Part shown: positions 52,010-64,000 of the stretch, piece after piece
How positions within the stretch are numbered: position 1 is the stretch's first letter
Layout of the letters: the number at the start of each line of letters is the position of its first letter
NCBI RefSeq assembly: GCF_002775205.1
Contig: NC_036454.1
Span: 15,892,882-15,956,881 of the forward strand
Direction: 5' to 3'
From: Xiphophorus maculatus
Lineage: Eukaryota; Chordata; Actinopteri; Cyprinodontiformes; Poeciliidae
DNA: 64,000 bases
The notes under the pieces: model-generated
The model's input: the letters and a program-made list of their open reading frames with translations, nothing else
What the model was told of the DNA's origin: nothing
Database searches by the model: none
Program-made: the position numbers and the translations under genes

Positions 52010-55000
52010 ATGGAGCCCGAGGAAGCGCACAGCAAGAGAAGCTTGTATAGCAAGGTTGATGTGCCCGACCATGCTCACTATGTCGTCGCTTTCTTCGTCT
52101 TTGTAATTGGGACACTTGGCATCACTGGGAATACCCTGGTTATGTTTGCTTTCTACAGGTGAGTCCAAAAGAGATTCTTTATTGGTTTGTTTTACTTTAA
52201 GAATTCAAATATCAATGTTACATTCCACTTTTATAGCCCTTTACATTTTAAAATGTAAAATATCATTCTAAAAAGTCCAACAGAGGTCTGAGAGCGAATG
52301 TCTTGGAGACGTATTAAGCAGGGACATCATTTCCCTGCTTAGATGGGTCTACTATTGTTATGACACAAAACAATACAGAATGAGGAGACTACTGTCTTCA
52401 AAAAAGGCTTAATGAATTTGTGATGAGTTCATTTTTATTTGGATAAAATAGGTATCAAGCAATCAGAAAAGAGAATTTTGACCAACTAGGTTATCATAAG
52501 AGATCAGGAAAGATAGAGAATGTTGTTATTCAATTTTGTATAGGTTTCCAGAAAGCTGGCAGTTATTCATAAGTAGCCCTTTCAATCTTCAATCTTTAAT
52601 GATAACAACTAAAATAATTGGAGTAGCAACATATTTTTTTCAACAGACCAAGAGCCATTAATTTAATATAACATTTTACTACAAACAAATAACAAACAAA
52701 AAGGATTAAAAATATTTCACCCCTGTTATTCAAATGTAAGTACATGTTTCTTATCTAAATGTGACATTATTGTCCACAATAATTATAGTAACACTGAATT
52801 CCACTTTCATCAGGTTTATTTTTATACTTACAAACTTTAATTTTCTTGAAGTTTTTAGATATAAATGTGAAGGCTCAATGAAGATTTTGTGCCGTACATG
52901 AATTAAAATAGCAATAAGTCTTTTTACCCGACACATTTAAATTTGTTAAGCATGAGCAATTTTACCAATGAAGTATTCTCTAATGCATAAACTGTTCAAA
53001 AATTAGCTTTTCCCATAGCACAAGGGCACAAAATATCTGGAACAGGCCATTACTTTTACTTAGTTACTTTAATTGCGGATGTGCTATACGTATAGTCAGA
53101 TTTAGGTGATGTTTTTTTGTTTTTTTATCTGATGCGTCATTCTCGGAGATGAGTCATTCTTGAAGTTAAAGTTAAGTTTCTGTTGGAAGTCCTGGAGGGA
53201 GAATGTGCATTACATGCCATATGATCTGGAGAAACTGACTTGTCATTTGTGCTACTGATGTTAACTGTTCCACAGAAACTGGGTCAGTTTGTGTGTCTCT
53301 GTGTGGGCGTGTACATGCGTGTGCGTGGGTGTTTGCGTGTGCATGTGTGTGTGTGTGTCCTGGGGATTGTCAGGAGCTCTCATATTCCATCTGTCTATAA
53401 ATGGACAAGATTAGATTCTTTCTCTATTTTGTTGTGCAGACAATTTGAGTTCTAACAATCACAAATGCACATCATGTGATCACATCTTAGAAAAATGTAT
53501 TTTACTTACGAACAATTTCTAACTTATAAAGAGGGAATTTTGTTATGTTTATACATTAAACATATATTTTTACACATGAAAAGAGGTGATACAGTTAATT
53601 AAATTTCTTACGGATACCTATGTATGTACTGACTGAAATTCACACAAATTAACACATAAATTCAAATGTTAACATTTGTAAGATGACTAATTCTAACAGT
53701 TCTAGCTGGAGACCCATACGTTTATTTAAGATTTTTATTAGTAAAGAGCTGGGAAAGCAAACTAGCACTTTGAATCATCTTGTATGATTGCAGATTTATG
53801 CCACATTTCAGGTTATCATCATTTCTATCAACCTAACAATACTGTGCACAACATGAGCGCCTTCTAACTAGTTCCCAATCACCATCTCTTTAACACATTA
53901 AAACACTATAGAATTTGTTTCAGATATTTAAACATAAAGAGGAAGATTAGCCAGAAGTAAACATAACTTTAGATCCTGATTTTAAAAAACGAACAAACCA
54001 AAAACAGCATCTTGTTAGAAATGGTCCTTTTCTGGACCTTTTAATGTTTAAAAAATAAAATTCTAGATTGCAATCTACAGAAACCTGCATTTATAATAAC
54101 CCTGTTAAAAGATGTGGATAAATGTATAATCTTTTGGAGGTAAAAAAAATGTATTTGGTTGCTACACTTGGCAGACACTGTAAACAGGCTGAAGGACAAG
54201 CATGCAAAGCACTACTGTCTCAGAATTACTTAGAGTACTTTTCATACTCAACAAGTTTTTGTTGAGTATGTTTTCAGTTTTAGGAACACTGAAAACAGTA
54301 CCACTTGTTTGTATGATTTCAATAAAATTAGTGTTAGCCTGCTCGATTTTAAATTTAAGAAGGATGACCTAATTTGATAATGTATTTTATTATGTAATGA
54401 GTGTTCCTGATATAGTGGGCAGTCCATATGTGGTTCAGAGAAGTTTGATTTACATTCTTACATTCATTTTGATATAACTTGATGAATATTTTGGTAAAAT
54501 GAACTGATTTATTTAATTTAAAAAAATTAAGCATCTCATTTAAAGATGTTTACTACCTTAAAAGACAAGAGGTTCCAGCAGCTACAACTATTTTGTCACA
54601 CAATTATAAGTTTTCATAGTCATGTTACGGTTACTAAAATGCATTAGTTATTAAGGAAAATGTGTAATTGTACTACATAAAGGATGAACATTTCTTCTGG
54701 GCAGTGTTTGCAGGTCACACTGAAGCAACAGCACATCCAAGAACTCCTCTTCAAGGAGGAGGACTAATGCCAACTCTGACAAATGCCTGTGGAAATTCAG
54801 TCAGACAAGTGATGTAATTCTTCAACTGAGGCAGTTACAAAAAACACACTGTCCATCTTCGAAGGTCAAAAGTGACAGACGGTTGAAGACACACTTTACA
54901 ACTTCCACCTAACTAACTCAACATGTTTTGTTTTATTTTGGGGGAACATTTGGATTGTCCTTTAAAGTTTTCTTTCTATTTTAAGTTGCTCAAGAATAAG

Positions 55001-58000
55001 ACAATCGTTTGGGCCATATTCGCAGTAGTAGTGGCTTTTACATTTTGGTTAATAAAAAATAAATTACGTAGACTCTTCAAACAATTCCTATCGACTGAGA
55101 TGGGATTCATCACCTGCTTAAACGTAACAGATAAAACTAGCTCAGGTTTATCCATCCGTCCGTCCATCCATCCATCCATCCATCCATCCATCCATCCATC
55201 CATCCATCCATCCATCCATCCATCCATCCATCCATCCATCCATCCATCCATCCATCCATGCATCCATCCATGCATCCATCCATTTCTAAGCATACTGAAT
55301 TATCTGTAGAGCTTCATTTAGAACCCAGAAGTTTAAGCAGTTGGCTTTTTTGAGTCTTTTTAATCTAAGGATTCTTTTATTTTTATTTAATTTGTTCAAT
55401 TTAGGACATGGTCATCACACAATAACTGATCTGCTCATAAAAATAACAAATGATCACTACAACCAGAATTTCCAGAAAAGTGAGTTCCATCTTAAAAACA
55501 TTGCTTTTCTCAAAATGTTCCGCTTTTCCCTGTTTTTGCGTTTAAATAGCAACAAGAAGCTCCGTAAACTCCCGAACTACTTCATTATGAACTTGGCGGT
55601 GAGCGACTTCCTGATGGCTTTCACACAGTCGCCCATCTTCTTTGTCAATTGCCTCTACAAGGAATGGATGTTTGGAGACATTGGTGAGTTTGATTTTTAT
55701 TTTGAAAAGAAAGTGTCAGAGAGGCATTTATTTAGTCATAATTTATTTTTGTTTTTTGTTGTGTGTTCTTTTATTGTAGGCTGTAAAGTCTATGCTTTCT
55801 GTGGTGCCCTTTTTGGCATTTCTTCCATGATAAACCTTCTGGCCATATCGATTGAACGGTATCTGGCCATCACCAGACCACTGCAGACCATGCAGTGGGG
55901 TTCAAAACGGAGAACGATTTTTGCCATCTTTCTCATCTGGTTTTATTCTTTGGCTTGGAGTCTGGCTCCTCTCGTAGGCTGGAGTAAGTAGGAAAATGTA
56001 CAGCTTTGAGAAAATATCACCTTATTACTCATTTTTTTACTGTAGCACACATAGTTTGTTTACCAGCTCAGCCAATCTGACAAAGGTTATTTGAACATAT
56101 TGCAAATTTAATCATAAAATTTTCATTACTGTCACACAAATTTTAAAGAAAAGACTATCATGATTCTGCTTATTATCTTGCTACACTATGCAGACACATT
56201 GTCTGCTGTAATGAAAGTTGCTCCACTTACTAAAATTTTGAAATGATATCATCCAACTTATTTTCTAATTAATCTCCCAGTTAAATGGACCTAATAAGAT
56301 ATTTAATATTAATATCTAGAAAGTCAGTTACTCCTGAAATATGGAAAACATAATAATCAGACACTGAAACTCAGCAAAATTAATATACCTTCCTGATGCA
56401 CATAAACAATGAATTTCACACCTTTTATCCCAATACACACTGTGTGAGATAAGAGAGCATCAAAATTAACATACATACAGTAACAGGATTCAATGAATAG
56501 CAGCTTTAGGAAAAAATAAATATTCAAATCGCATTAAACCGACAAAACTGACTCTAGTAGAAATGAAGATGCTCTACTAATAACATATAGACTTAAAGAA
56601 ATCAGTACATGTGCATGTTTACCTGTTTACAAAAACTCTTTAGAAAAATGTTGTATCTAACAGATGGTAATTCATCTACCTAAAGGAACACAATCAGATT
56701 GATCTTGCTTTCTCTGAACATTAATCTGGTGCTCCTTTAACCCTGTAGGCTCCTATATTCCAGAGGGACTGATGACATCTTGCACATGGGATTATGTTAC
56801 ATATACAACAGCTAATAGGAGCTACACCATGATGCTCTGCTGTTTTGTCTTTTTTATACCACTGGGAATCATCTTTTTCTGCTATCTTCGAATGTTTCTA
56901 TCTATCCGAAAGACTGGCAGGTACTGTAACATAAATATGCTCACAGACATGTTTATTCATTGTAAAAAAAAAAAAAAAGACGAAGATAATCACAAAAACT
57001 ACCTACATTTTCATTTAACTGCTTATTTTGTCCTTCATTTACAGGGAGGTTGAACGTTTGGGCACTCAGGTCAGAAAAACCACTCTTATCCAACAAAGGT
57101 CCATCAGGAGTGAGTGGAAATTGGCAAAGATTGCCTTTGTTGTCGTTGTGGTGTATGTCCTCTCCTGGTCACCGTACGCCTGTGTCACATTGATTTCTTG
57201 GGCTGGGTAAGATCAATTTATGGATTTTTTAAAAAGGTTTTGGAGCTGTAGGGAATGAATTTTTCACAATAGTCAACCAATTTCACATATATGTTATTTA
57301 GGAGACTAGTAAGGAAAATGTTCAGTAGATTTAAAAACAAAGGCAGTTGCCATGGATGCAAATCTTTTATCAAAAGTGAAAGTAGAAATTAATGTTGCAT
57401 TGCAATGTCTGGGATTGCATATACTCCACACACGAACGAAAGAAAAACAGTCAACATTTTTTATTTATTTTTTATCTAAGATATTAAAGTACAGTGCAAG
57501 AGATTTTCCAATAATTCCTGCTTATATTAGAGGAACAGAGCTGCAATGTAATATATATATAATCCACAACATCATAAGACTGTTTTTGAGTCACTTGTAA
57601 TGAACAGCTATATTGCATGCAAAGCCAGTTTTTTTTTAAAATACATTAATCTTGCTGGTAACACTTATGAGAGAGCATTCTATAATTATAGAAGACAATA
57701 TTACATATTCTTAATATTGAAATAACAACATGTTGGATTCACAGAGACAACTTTTCAGTCTTCAACAATGAAACCAAAGCAGAGAATATATTTTTAACAG
57801 CAAAAGAGGAAGATGTATTGTAGTGCAAGAACATATTAAGACATCCATTACAGAGATTACAAAAATCAATTGTCACAGGCATTTTGCTAAGAATTATTTT
57901 ACTGGGACTGAAGGCGATTTCTGAAGCAGGTTTTTGATGAGTCATTACATGCTACCGTGTCACCAGGAAGCAAAGTACATCTTGATGAAACATGAGACAA

Positions 58001-60731
58001 GTTGAAGATTTTGAATCTGCACATTTGTCCTCTTATTCTCAACCCAGCCTTCAGTAAGCCTCTTGTATCTTTGGTTAAAGGCTGGATTAAAATGAAGTTG
58101 TTTTAGTCTGAAATCACATCTTTTTTTTCTCGGTTATTCTCTGGGTATGGTGGCCAATGCATGCAAACACACAAACACATCTAAGCACTTGAGCAAACAT
58201 GACCAGATGGATTTAAGCAACCGTCCCTAGCAGATGGCAGTAGTTAATCTCTACCCAGATATGACCTCTCATTGTGTCACAAAACTGAAAAATCAGAGGG
58301 ATCTCTGAGTTTTGATGTGATATTATATTATAAAGCAAAACAAACAGCTGCATATAGCTAAATGAACTAGAATTATGCTTGTATTGCACAGAGAGAAAGT
58401 TTAAATGTGTTTTCTTTTGTCTCATTCAGCTATGCCAACATTTTATCGCCATACTCCAAGGCCGTCCCTGCAGTCATTGCAAAGGCATCAACGATCTATA
58501 ACCCAATTATCTATGCCATTATACACAACAAATACAGGTAACCAGTAAAGAGGCTTTGTTATTGCCTGCCCTTTTATATGCTTATTGTTACAGGATTGCT
58601 AAAATTGTCATTTTCTCACTCTAGAATGGCTAGACACAAGTGTGAAAAGACACCCACATTAAATCAGCCTCCAGTTTTAGGTCAGTTAGGATTACCAAAA
58701 TAATTTTTATGTGGTAAATGTTACTTAAATAGATGAGATCATTTTTTGTATCTGAAAAGAATGAAATATTTTGGTACCTTTCCACAAGCTTCTCACAATA
58801 GTTTACTGAAATTCTGGCCCCTTCCTCCTGCAGAACTGGTGTAAACGAGTCAGGTTTTTAAAATTCTTGTGGGGACTGAATTTTGTTGTGGCTCCCACAA
58901 AATTTCATTAATTGACTAATGATAATTATTAGAGATAAGTGACCTAACCGTCATGTTTTTGGACAGTGGGAGGAAGCCAGAGTAGATGGGAAAAATACCC
59001 ACACAGGTAGAATATGCAAACTCCAGGTAGAAAGACCCTCAGCCAGGATTTGAACCCAAGACCAATTGTTGATGCATTGCATCTCCTTCTTCAGCAGCAT
59101 GAGGTCTTAACCTTTTTGTAGAGTTGATGTTTGTGTAATCTTTTGAACAGATGAACTTTGAGTCCTTAGGAATCTGGAAAATATACCCTACAATGAACCA
59201 AACTTGTTAAGGTCCACAATATCTTAATTGATTTCTTGAGAGTTTCCCATGAAGTCACAGAGGGAAGCTGTGTCTGTGGTAATGTCCTAAATAAATCCAC
59301 AGAATGCACATTTTTAACATATACATGGTGTGAATTAGATTCCTACAAAATCATTACATCAGCAGCCAAGCTTTCCAAAATTGCTCAAAGATATAGTAGT
59401 TTTATCTAAATGTATGTACATTTCTGACTTAAAAGAAAATAAAGAATAGTTTAGAAATTCTCTCATCATTTTGATAATCACAAATGACTAAAAATAGATT
59501 TTTTTCACTTGCATAAGTGAGAGAGAGAGAAAAAGGCTAACTTTAATTGTATATACTGCACACAATATCTAGTTTCGACACCATGTACCTAATGTATGTA
59601 TATATGTATTCTCACACTCAACAGGATGACTCTGGCAGAAAAGGTGCCCTGTCTGTGGTTTTTGTTTCCGGCTCCCAGAAAGGAATGCCTGTCCTACTCC
59701 ATCAGTGAATCCTCTATGAGGGACTCCATCATCAGCAGACAGTCCAACGCTTCACGCACTCATTTTATTAATGCTATGCCCAAACGCTTTGATACGGTAA
59801 TGATGCACACATTTCTACATTTGCCCACAGTTATGAGTTTTATTGCCTTTAATCTGAAAGAACTATGACAAATATCATTTAGCATGCTTTTTTTTAAAGC
59901 AATTTCCATTGTCTTTGCCACTTGATTGCAAGACTTTCATGACTGTACTTAATTTTTTTTCTATTTTGTACTAAAAGATACTTTTGGTATCTTTTTACAG
60001 CTGTTTTTACTAAGCACATGCACTATTTTTCCAAAGCTTAAGTAGAAGCAAACCTTTTGACAATTTTTAACAGATGTTGAAGGATATGGAGATGGAACAT
60101 CTGGGGAGGAAATCAGGAGGTTCCTTCAGAAACATGTCATCATACAGGCAGTCGGACAGAGGCAGGTCCTATAAGAGGCCATCAGAGCAGAAAATAAATA
60201 AATACACATCAGAGAAGGTGAGATAATGCAATTCATTCAGTTATTACTTTGTTTTGGTTATTATTGCTCTAGCAAAACTCAAATCTAACACATAATTTTT
60301 CTTTATTATGTCCATATGTACAGCAACCACCTACTATGAGTGATCCACTTAGCACCTGCGACCCTGACCTGGTTTCCAGCTCTCTGACTATTGCTACTCT
60401 ACCTTTACTTGTTCTTACCAGGAGGCGCAGTGAGAGTGCAACCGATGAGATTTCAAACACATGCAATGATAAAAGCAACATCAGGGATCGACTGCACAGC
60501 CAGAAGAGCAGCTCTTTTGATTCCCTGAATCTTGGGAAAAAACCCTACCCTGAACCAAAGTCTCCCCAGGGTGTTCCTCGCATAATTGTCATCAGTCCCA
60601 CCTCTGAAAGCAGCATCATCAGCTCCAATAGTGTCCGATTCGAAGATAATATTGAAGCAATGGAAAACAATGTCTTTGTCAGTCTGAACTTTTCAACAGA
60701 AGTATTTGAGGCAGTGAAACTACTCTCTTGA
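52010..60731 (+). CDS. opn4x: Melanopsin, opn4x class, nine exons
   Basis: Gq-coupled, invertebrate-type opsin of retina, pineal and skin. Exons 52010-52158, 55550-55683, 55780-55983, 56749-56920, 57045-57206, 58430-58537, 59625-59796, 60074-60217 and 60324-60731; 1653 nt, 550 residues plus stop, all introns GT-AG and in phase. Seven membrane segments lie between residues about 24 and 305. Key residues: retinal Schiff-base Lys292 (VPAVIAKAS), Tyr99 at the rhodopsin Glu113 position, Glu168 at the Glu181 position, disulfide pair Cys96-Cys174, ERY 120-122, NPIIY 298-302. The long Ser-rich cytoplasmic tail ends [15 protein letters not shown] ... [10 protein letters not shown]. This tail and [11 protein letters not shown] resemble Xenopus-type (x) rather than mammalian-type (m) melanopsin. 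Human OPN4 is 478 residues. Whether it is xa or xb was not resolved. The start was chosen because VDVPDHAHY follows after 15 residues. Confidence 0.95.
53281..53360. repeat. GT-rich simple sequence
   Basis: Degenerate GT array with a pure GT core at about 53346-53358. Confidence 0.85.
55151..55283. repeat. (CATC)n microsatellite
   Basis: About 33 CATC units with CGTC and GCATC variants at the ends, in opn4x intron 1. It produces an IHPS-repeat frame on one strand and a DGWM-repeat frame on the other, neither of them real. Confidence 0.97.
55984..56748 (+). other. opn4x intron 3
   Basis: 765 bp of AT-rich sequence; no repeat or gene recognised. Confidence 0.8.
57207..59624 (+). other. opn4x introns 5 and 6 around the retinal-binding exon
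   Basis: Intron 5 (57207-58429) is AT-rich and featureless. Exon 6 (58430-58537) carries Lys292. Intron 6 (58538-59624) contains a copy of an interspersed repeat at 58950-59075. Confidence 0.8.
58950..59075 (+). repeat. Interspersed repeat related to the one at 5335-5790
   Basis: TTTTTGGACAGTGGGAGGAA, GAATATGCAAACTCCAGGTA, GAAAGACC and GGATTTGAACCCAAGACC form a widespread teleost repeat. Its last block resembles a tRNA-type B box, so a SINE origin is possible. Confidence 0.75.
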
Positions 60732-63700
60732 CCAGATGGAAATATGCATGCTTTGGATTATCAAATGGACAGAGGTCAACATCCCATACCAAGCAGCATG
60801 TTGAATTGTCCTGCTTGTGACTTTTACCACAGAAACGGCAGAGCAGAAGAAAATCTGTGAGATTAAGCACGAAAAAGTTCTCTGGCTTGGAAAGATTTAT
60901 GTAAAAGACGTTTCGCCTTTGCATACAAGGCGTTTTTTTGAGTTCTCACACACAGAAAAACAACTGTATTTTTTTTCAAAGCTTGATGTGCCACACAAAA
61001 AGCTTATCTGCACTGAAAAAATCCTCAATATATTCTCCTACTATTTTTTAATGAAATCAGACAATGGAGCAGAAATGCTGAAAATCAGACAAGAGTGGAG
61101 ATATAGAGATACAATATTTTTGTTTCCCTTTACTCCTTAAAATCAATAAGAAATTGAAGGAAAGCAAAACAATATCATGTTCTAACTGTGTCTTTGAAGC
61201 TCAGATATTCATTTTTTATCTTGTGCTAGCTTCTTTAGGCCACATGGACCAGATTTATACTGGCAACAATTCAGCAGTGTAATGAAAAGTGAAGCAGTTC
61301 AAACCCTCAGGAAAGGTAGGTTATCTCCCATAACACCATGATATTTCTCTCCATGCTCACTCTTCTGATGCTGCTCTGTTGTAGTTGGTCATTCCAAAAC
61401 AGTGGCAACAATGTAAATCATTTGAGGTGTAATTTGTTGAGATGTAAGTTCATCTCAGCAAATCAGAAGCACATCAAAATGTCATTATTTCATAACTGGG
61501 ATTGAATTGTAATGTAGGTAATAGAATATTAACCTGTCTGAGCTGGAATAAATTCAATACATACATATTTCTGTATATGAACTGGATTTTTTATATTGGC
61601 CAATATTGGCCAGTACAAGACTGGTAACATCCTACAAGAAAGGTAAATATCAAAATGTCCTTGTTAAAGAACTTGGTCGTTTATATATTTGTGGATCCAA
61701 ATATATTGATAGGAACTTGCGTGGAAGACAAAAATATTTAAAAAATGCAAGACCCAGTTGGTAATGATATTAATAAGCTGCCTAGGGTGGGATTTACTGT
61801 TTTTGTAAAATACACAGCAAATTATTGGCTTCCTTTCTCATCAGCACGTCTGAAATATTTTTAATTGTTTTTCGCCAAAAGATCAAGGCTGCTAGTCTTA
61901 CACTCTCCACCGTTCAAGAGGTTTTCTACTGTTCAAATTGATTTATTTCTTACTGCATGTCCATCTGCCACCATTTTCACATCATTCTGACAATTGACAC
62001 CACGGAGGACTCACAAGCCAACATTTAGTGAATAAAAATATCCAACAGACTTGAGTGGAACACGGAAACACCAGAACCTTTTTGCAACAACTGAACAATA
62101 AAGTGAGTAAACACAAAACCTAAAAAACTTCACAAAAGCTTTGGTTTGGATAAGGATAATGTGTATGTTTATGAATCAATTACTTTTAGCAAACTGTTTT
62201 AGCCATTATTACATCTTGTTGAGGCCTGTTTCTATGTATACCACAGCTTATTTTCTTTCCAATCTCTGTAGATTTAAAGTCAAAAGATGAAATTATTGTA
62301 AATTGTGTAAAAAGTACATCCGTTCATGAGAAATACTACATCTTACCTTGCATAGTTTGCACATTTTCTTCATATCAATGTCACTGTTACTCTTTCCATG
62401 TAGTCTTAAATTCCACCTGTTTACCATCTGTTCTTGAAATCAATGTTTCCTACATTTTATTCTGTAATTTCCTGTAGATAAGTTGTTTAAAGATTCAAAT
62501 GTCATACTGTTGCTACTGTATGTTCTGATTTGTTTCTTCATTTTAATAAACGTTTTCTCATTTTTAAAAATGTAAAAAGATGTCAATATCGATATACAGA
62601 CAATATTTATATTGCCAACCAAAGAATGCTCCATGGACCTAATGAAAACTATTTTCAAACAAAAATTATGTGTTTAATAAACCTGTTTTGAATTCCATCC
62701 TCGTCTTTAATTATTGCCTAAAGGTGATGCGGAAATATTCTCGTTGACTTTTACGTGTGCAATGTCAAGCAATGTTTGTTGCTGAAAATATAATATTAGC
62801 ACAAAACACAGTAGGAGGTCAGCGAACAATGAAAGACTTGTCACAACCAGTGATTTCCAGGCTGAACAGAATATGACTACAAAAGAATGTTCCAATTAGT
62901 CAGCAGTAAAATTGTCTCTGAAGCCATGTGCAAATCAAAAGATGTATTTTTTTTGCATATTTGATATAATCACAGTTTTCTAAAGCAGAAATGAAACACA
63001 AATTTTGCATTTTTGCTAACTGAAAATGTTTTGCTATTCAAGGATAACTAATATAAACTTTGTTATGATTTGAGGCTTGCAGAGACAGAAATATTGGAAA
63101 ATTTTGCCTCCATCCAGATGTGCACTTATCTACCAAATCCACTGTGCTCTTTTCTGGGTCAACGGGGGCTAACGCCATTCCTGAGTGGGAGGGGTGATAC
63201 TTGTCTAACAGGTCAGCAGTCCATTTCACGGCCAAAAACAGATGAACAGACAAAACAGACAAAAACAGATGAGATAACCAAATGTGTCAAATTCACTTCC
63301 ATTAAAGGGACTTGACTTCTTATGGATATTTTTGGACTGTGTGTGGGAGCGGTTGTAAGTGCAAATGAGTGAAAGTGACTGAACAATTTGAGTGGTCAGT
63401 AGGACTAGAAAAGCCTATCAACTAAACATTTTCAGAGGCAAGGCAACGCAACTTTATTTATGTAGCACATTTCATCCAGAGAGAAAAGCCTCTCATGTAA
63501 AGTCAAGGTAAATTTATTTGAATATCACATTTTAGCAACAAGGGAAATTTAAAGTGCTTTACATAATGAACATAAAGCAATGAACAGCAGGATACATTAA
63601 TTGAAAAATGAAGAAGAATCTCTATTAAAAAAATAACTGGTTGCATTACATATATGCCTTGGGAGGGCTTTAGTGTGAATATTTTCTGAGACGGGCTACA

Positions 63701-64000
63701 ATTATAATTGATCAGACACAGACAAAGTCTTTTTAAATATATTATTCTCATAAAACATTTCTTTAAATAGTGTACTACTTGATTATATTGACAAAGCAAA
63801 CCTGGTTGGAAATAATGGCAGCGAAAGGCCAGCAGAGGGAGGTAGAGAACAACATTCAGAATTGAGAGTTTTTTCTGAGCTTTTTCTATTTTCCCTCCTT
63901 ATCATTCAGAAAAACAACAAACCAAACCAAATGTTGAAACAAAAAAATTTTAATTAGTTAAATGAATACCCACAATCAAGTATGTATTGTCACAAAAGCA
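60732..64000. other. opn4x 3' UTR and downstream spacer
   Basis: AATAAA motifs occur on the plus strand at about 62096, 62546 and 62676; which one ends the opn4x transcript is unknown. No further gene was recognised. A LINE-tail-like repeat lies at 63433-63575. Confidence 0.6.
63433..63575 (-). repeat. LINE 3'-tail-like repeat, two tandem partial units
   Basis: GGCAAGGCAACGCAACTTTA, TTATGTAGCACATTTCATCC, and again AGGTAAATTTATTTGAATAT, AGCAACAAGGGAAATTTAAA, GTGCTTTACATAATG. This is the complement of a common teleost LINE 3' end with a CTTGCC tail. It appears as two partial units in a row. Confidence 0.6.

Larger units (their letters stand above)
52159..55549 (+). other. opn4x intron 1
   Basis: A 3.4-kb intron with a GT-rich stretch (53281-53360), a 10-bp hairpin (54243-54270) and a long CATC microsatellite. 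No transposon with clear ends was seen. Confidence 0.8.

Noticed and set aside
54923-55309. Open frame of 128 codons with IHPS repeats, and its antisense DGWM counterpart
   Set aside because: Both arise from the CATC microsatellite in opn4x intron 1.
55341-55549. In-frame extension upstream of opn4x exon 2 as an alternative start
   Set aside because: It lacks TM1 of melanopsin, while exon 1 at 52010 joins in phase to exon 2 and supplies the expected N-terminus.
52010-60731. Classification as mammalian-type melanopsin (opn4m)
   Set aside because: FYx[17 protein letters not shown] and the C-terminal [12 protein letters not shown] block fit the Xenopus-type class better.

Overview
This is vertebrate, and specifically teleost fish, genomic DNA. 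The genes are split into many short exons with GT/AG borders, the spacers are AT-rich, and the repeats are typical of fish: Tc1-like and hAT-like DNA transposon remnants, tRNA-derived SINEs, LINE fragments and CATC/CCGT microsatellites. I saw no bacterial, phage or organellar sequence. The species cannot be named from the sequence alone.

Layout. (1) At 4036-6953 on the minus strand are the two coding exons of gdnf, the secreted cysteine-knot ligand GDNF. (2) At 14693-37711 on the plus strand is egflam (pikachurin), an extracellular matrix protein of the photoreceptor ribbon synapse. I joined it from 25 exons into one open frame of 1067 residues: signal peptide, two FN3 domains, an acidic and Thr/Pro-rich linker, then EGF-LamG-EGF-LamG-EGF-LamG. 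(3) At 44588-46623 on the plus strand is a small five-exon gene for a 194-residue secreted Reeler-domain protein with a C-terminal hydrophobic tail that looks like a GPI-anchor signal. (4) At 52010-60731 on the plus strand is a nine-exon melanopsin of the opn4x class, 550 residues. All four reading frames close exactly across every predicted junction.

The spaces between genes are filled with repeats. Those with good support are a hAT-type element with a perfect 8-bp target-site duplication (42738-43281), a SINE with a 17-bp duplication (12339-12515), a long-armed foldback element (27573-27943), a hAT-like insertion inside the Reeler gene (45119-46003), a hAT-like MITE nested inside an older repeat (5395-5619), Tc1-like remnants in three egflam introns, and two LINE reverse-transcriptase relics.

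The genes do not form an operon-like system. Two of them (egflam and opn4x) act in the visual system, and gdnf-egflam adjacency is the vertebrate arrangement also known from human 5p13. I did not find an unknown multigene system. The most unusual structures are a 25-bp exact copy of coding exon 7 of egflam in the preceding intron, clusters of short perfect and nested hairpins, two in-frame microexons in egflam, and a GDNF with an enlarged basic N-terminal segment.
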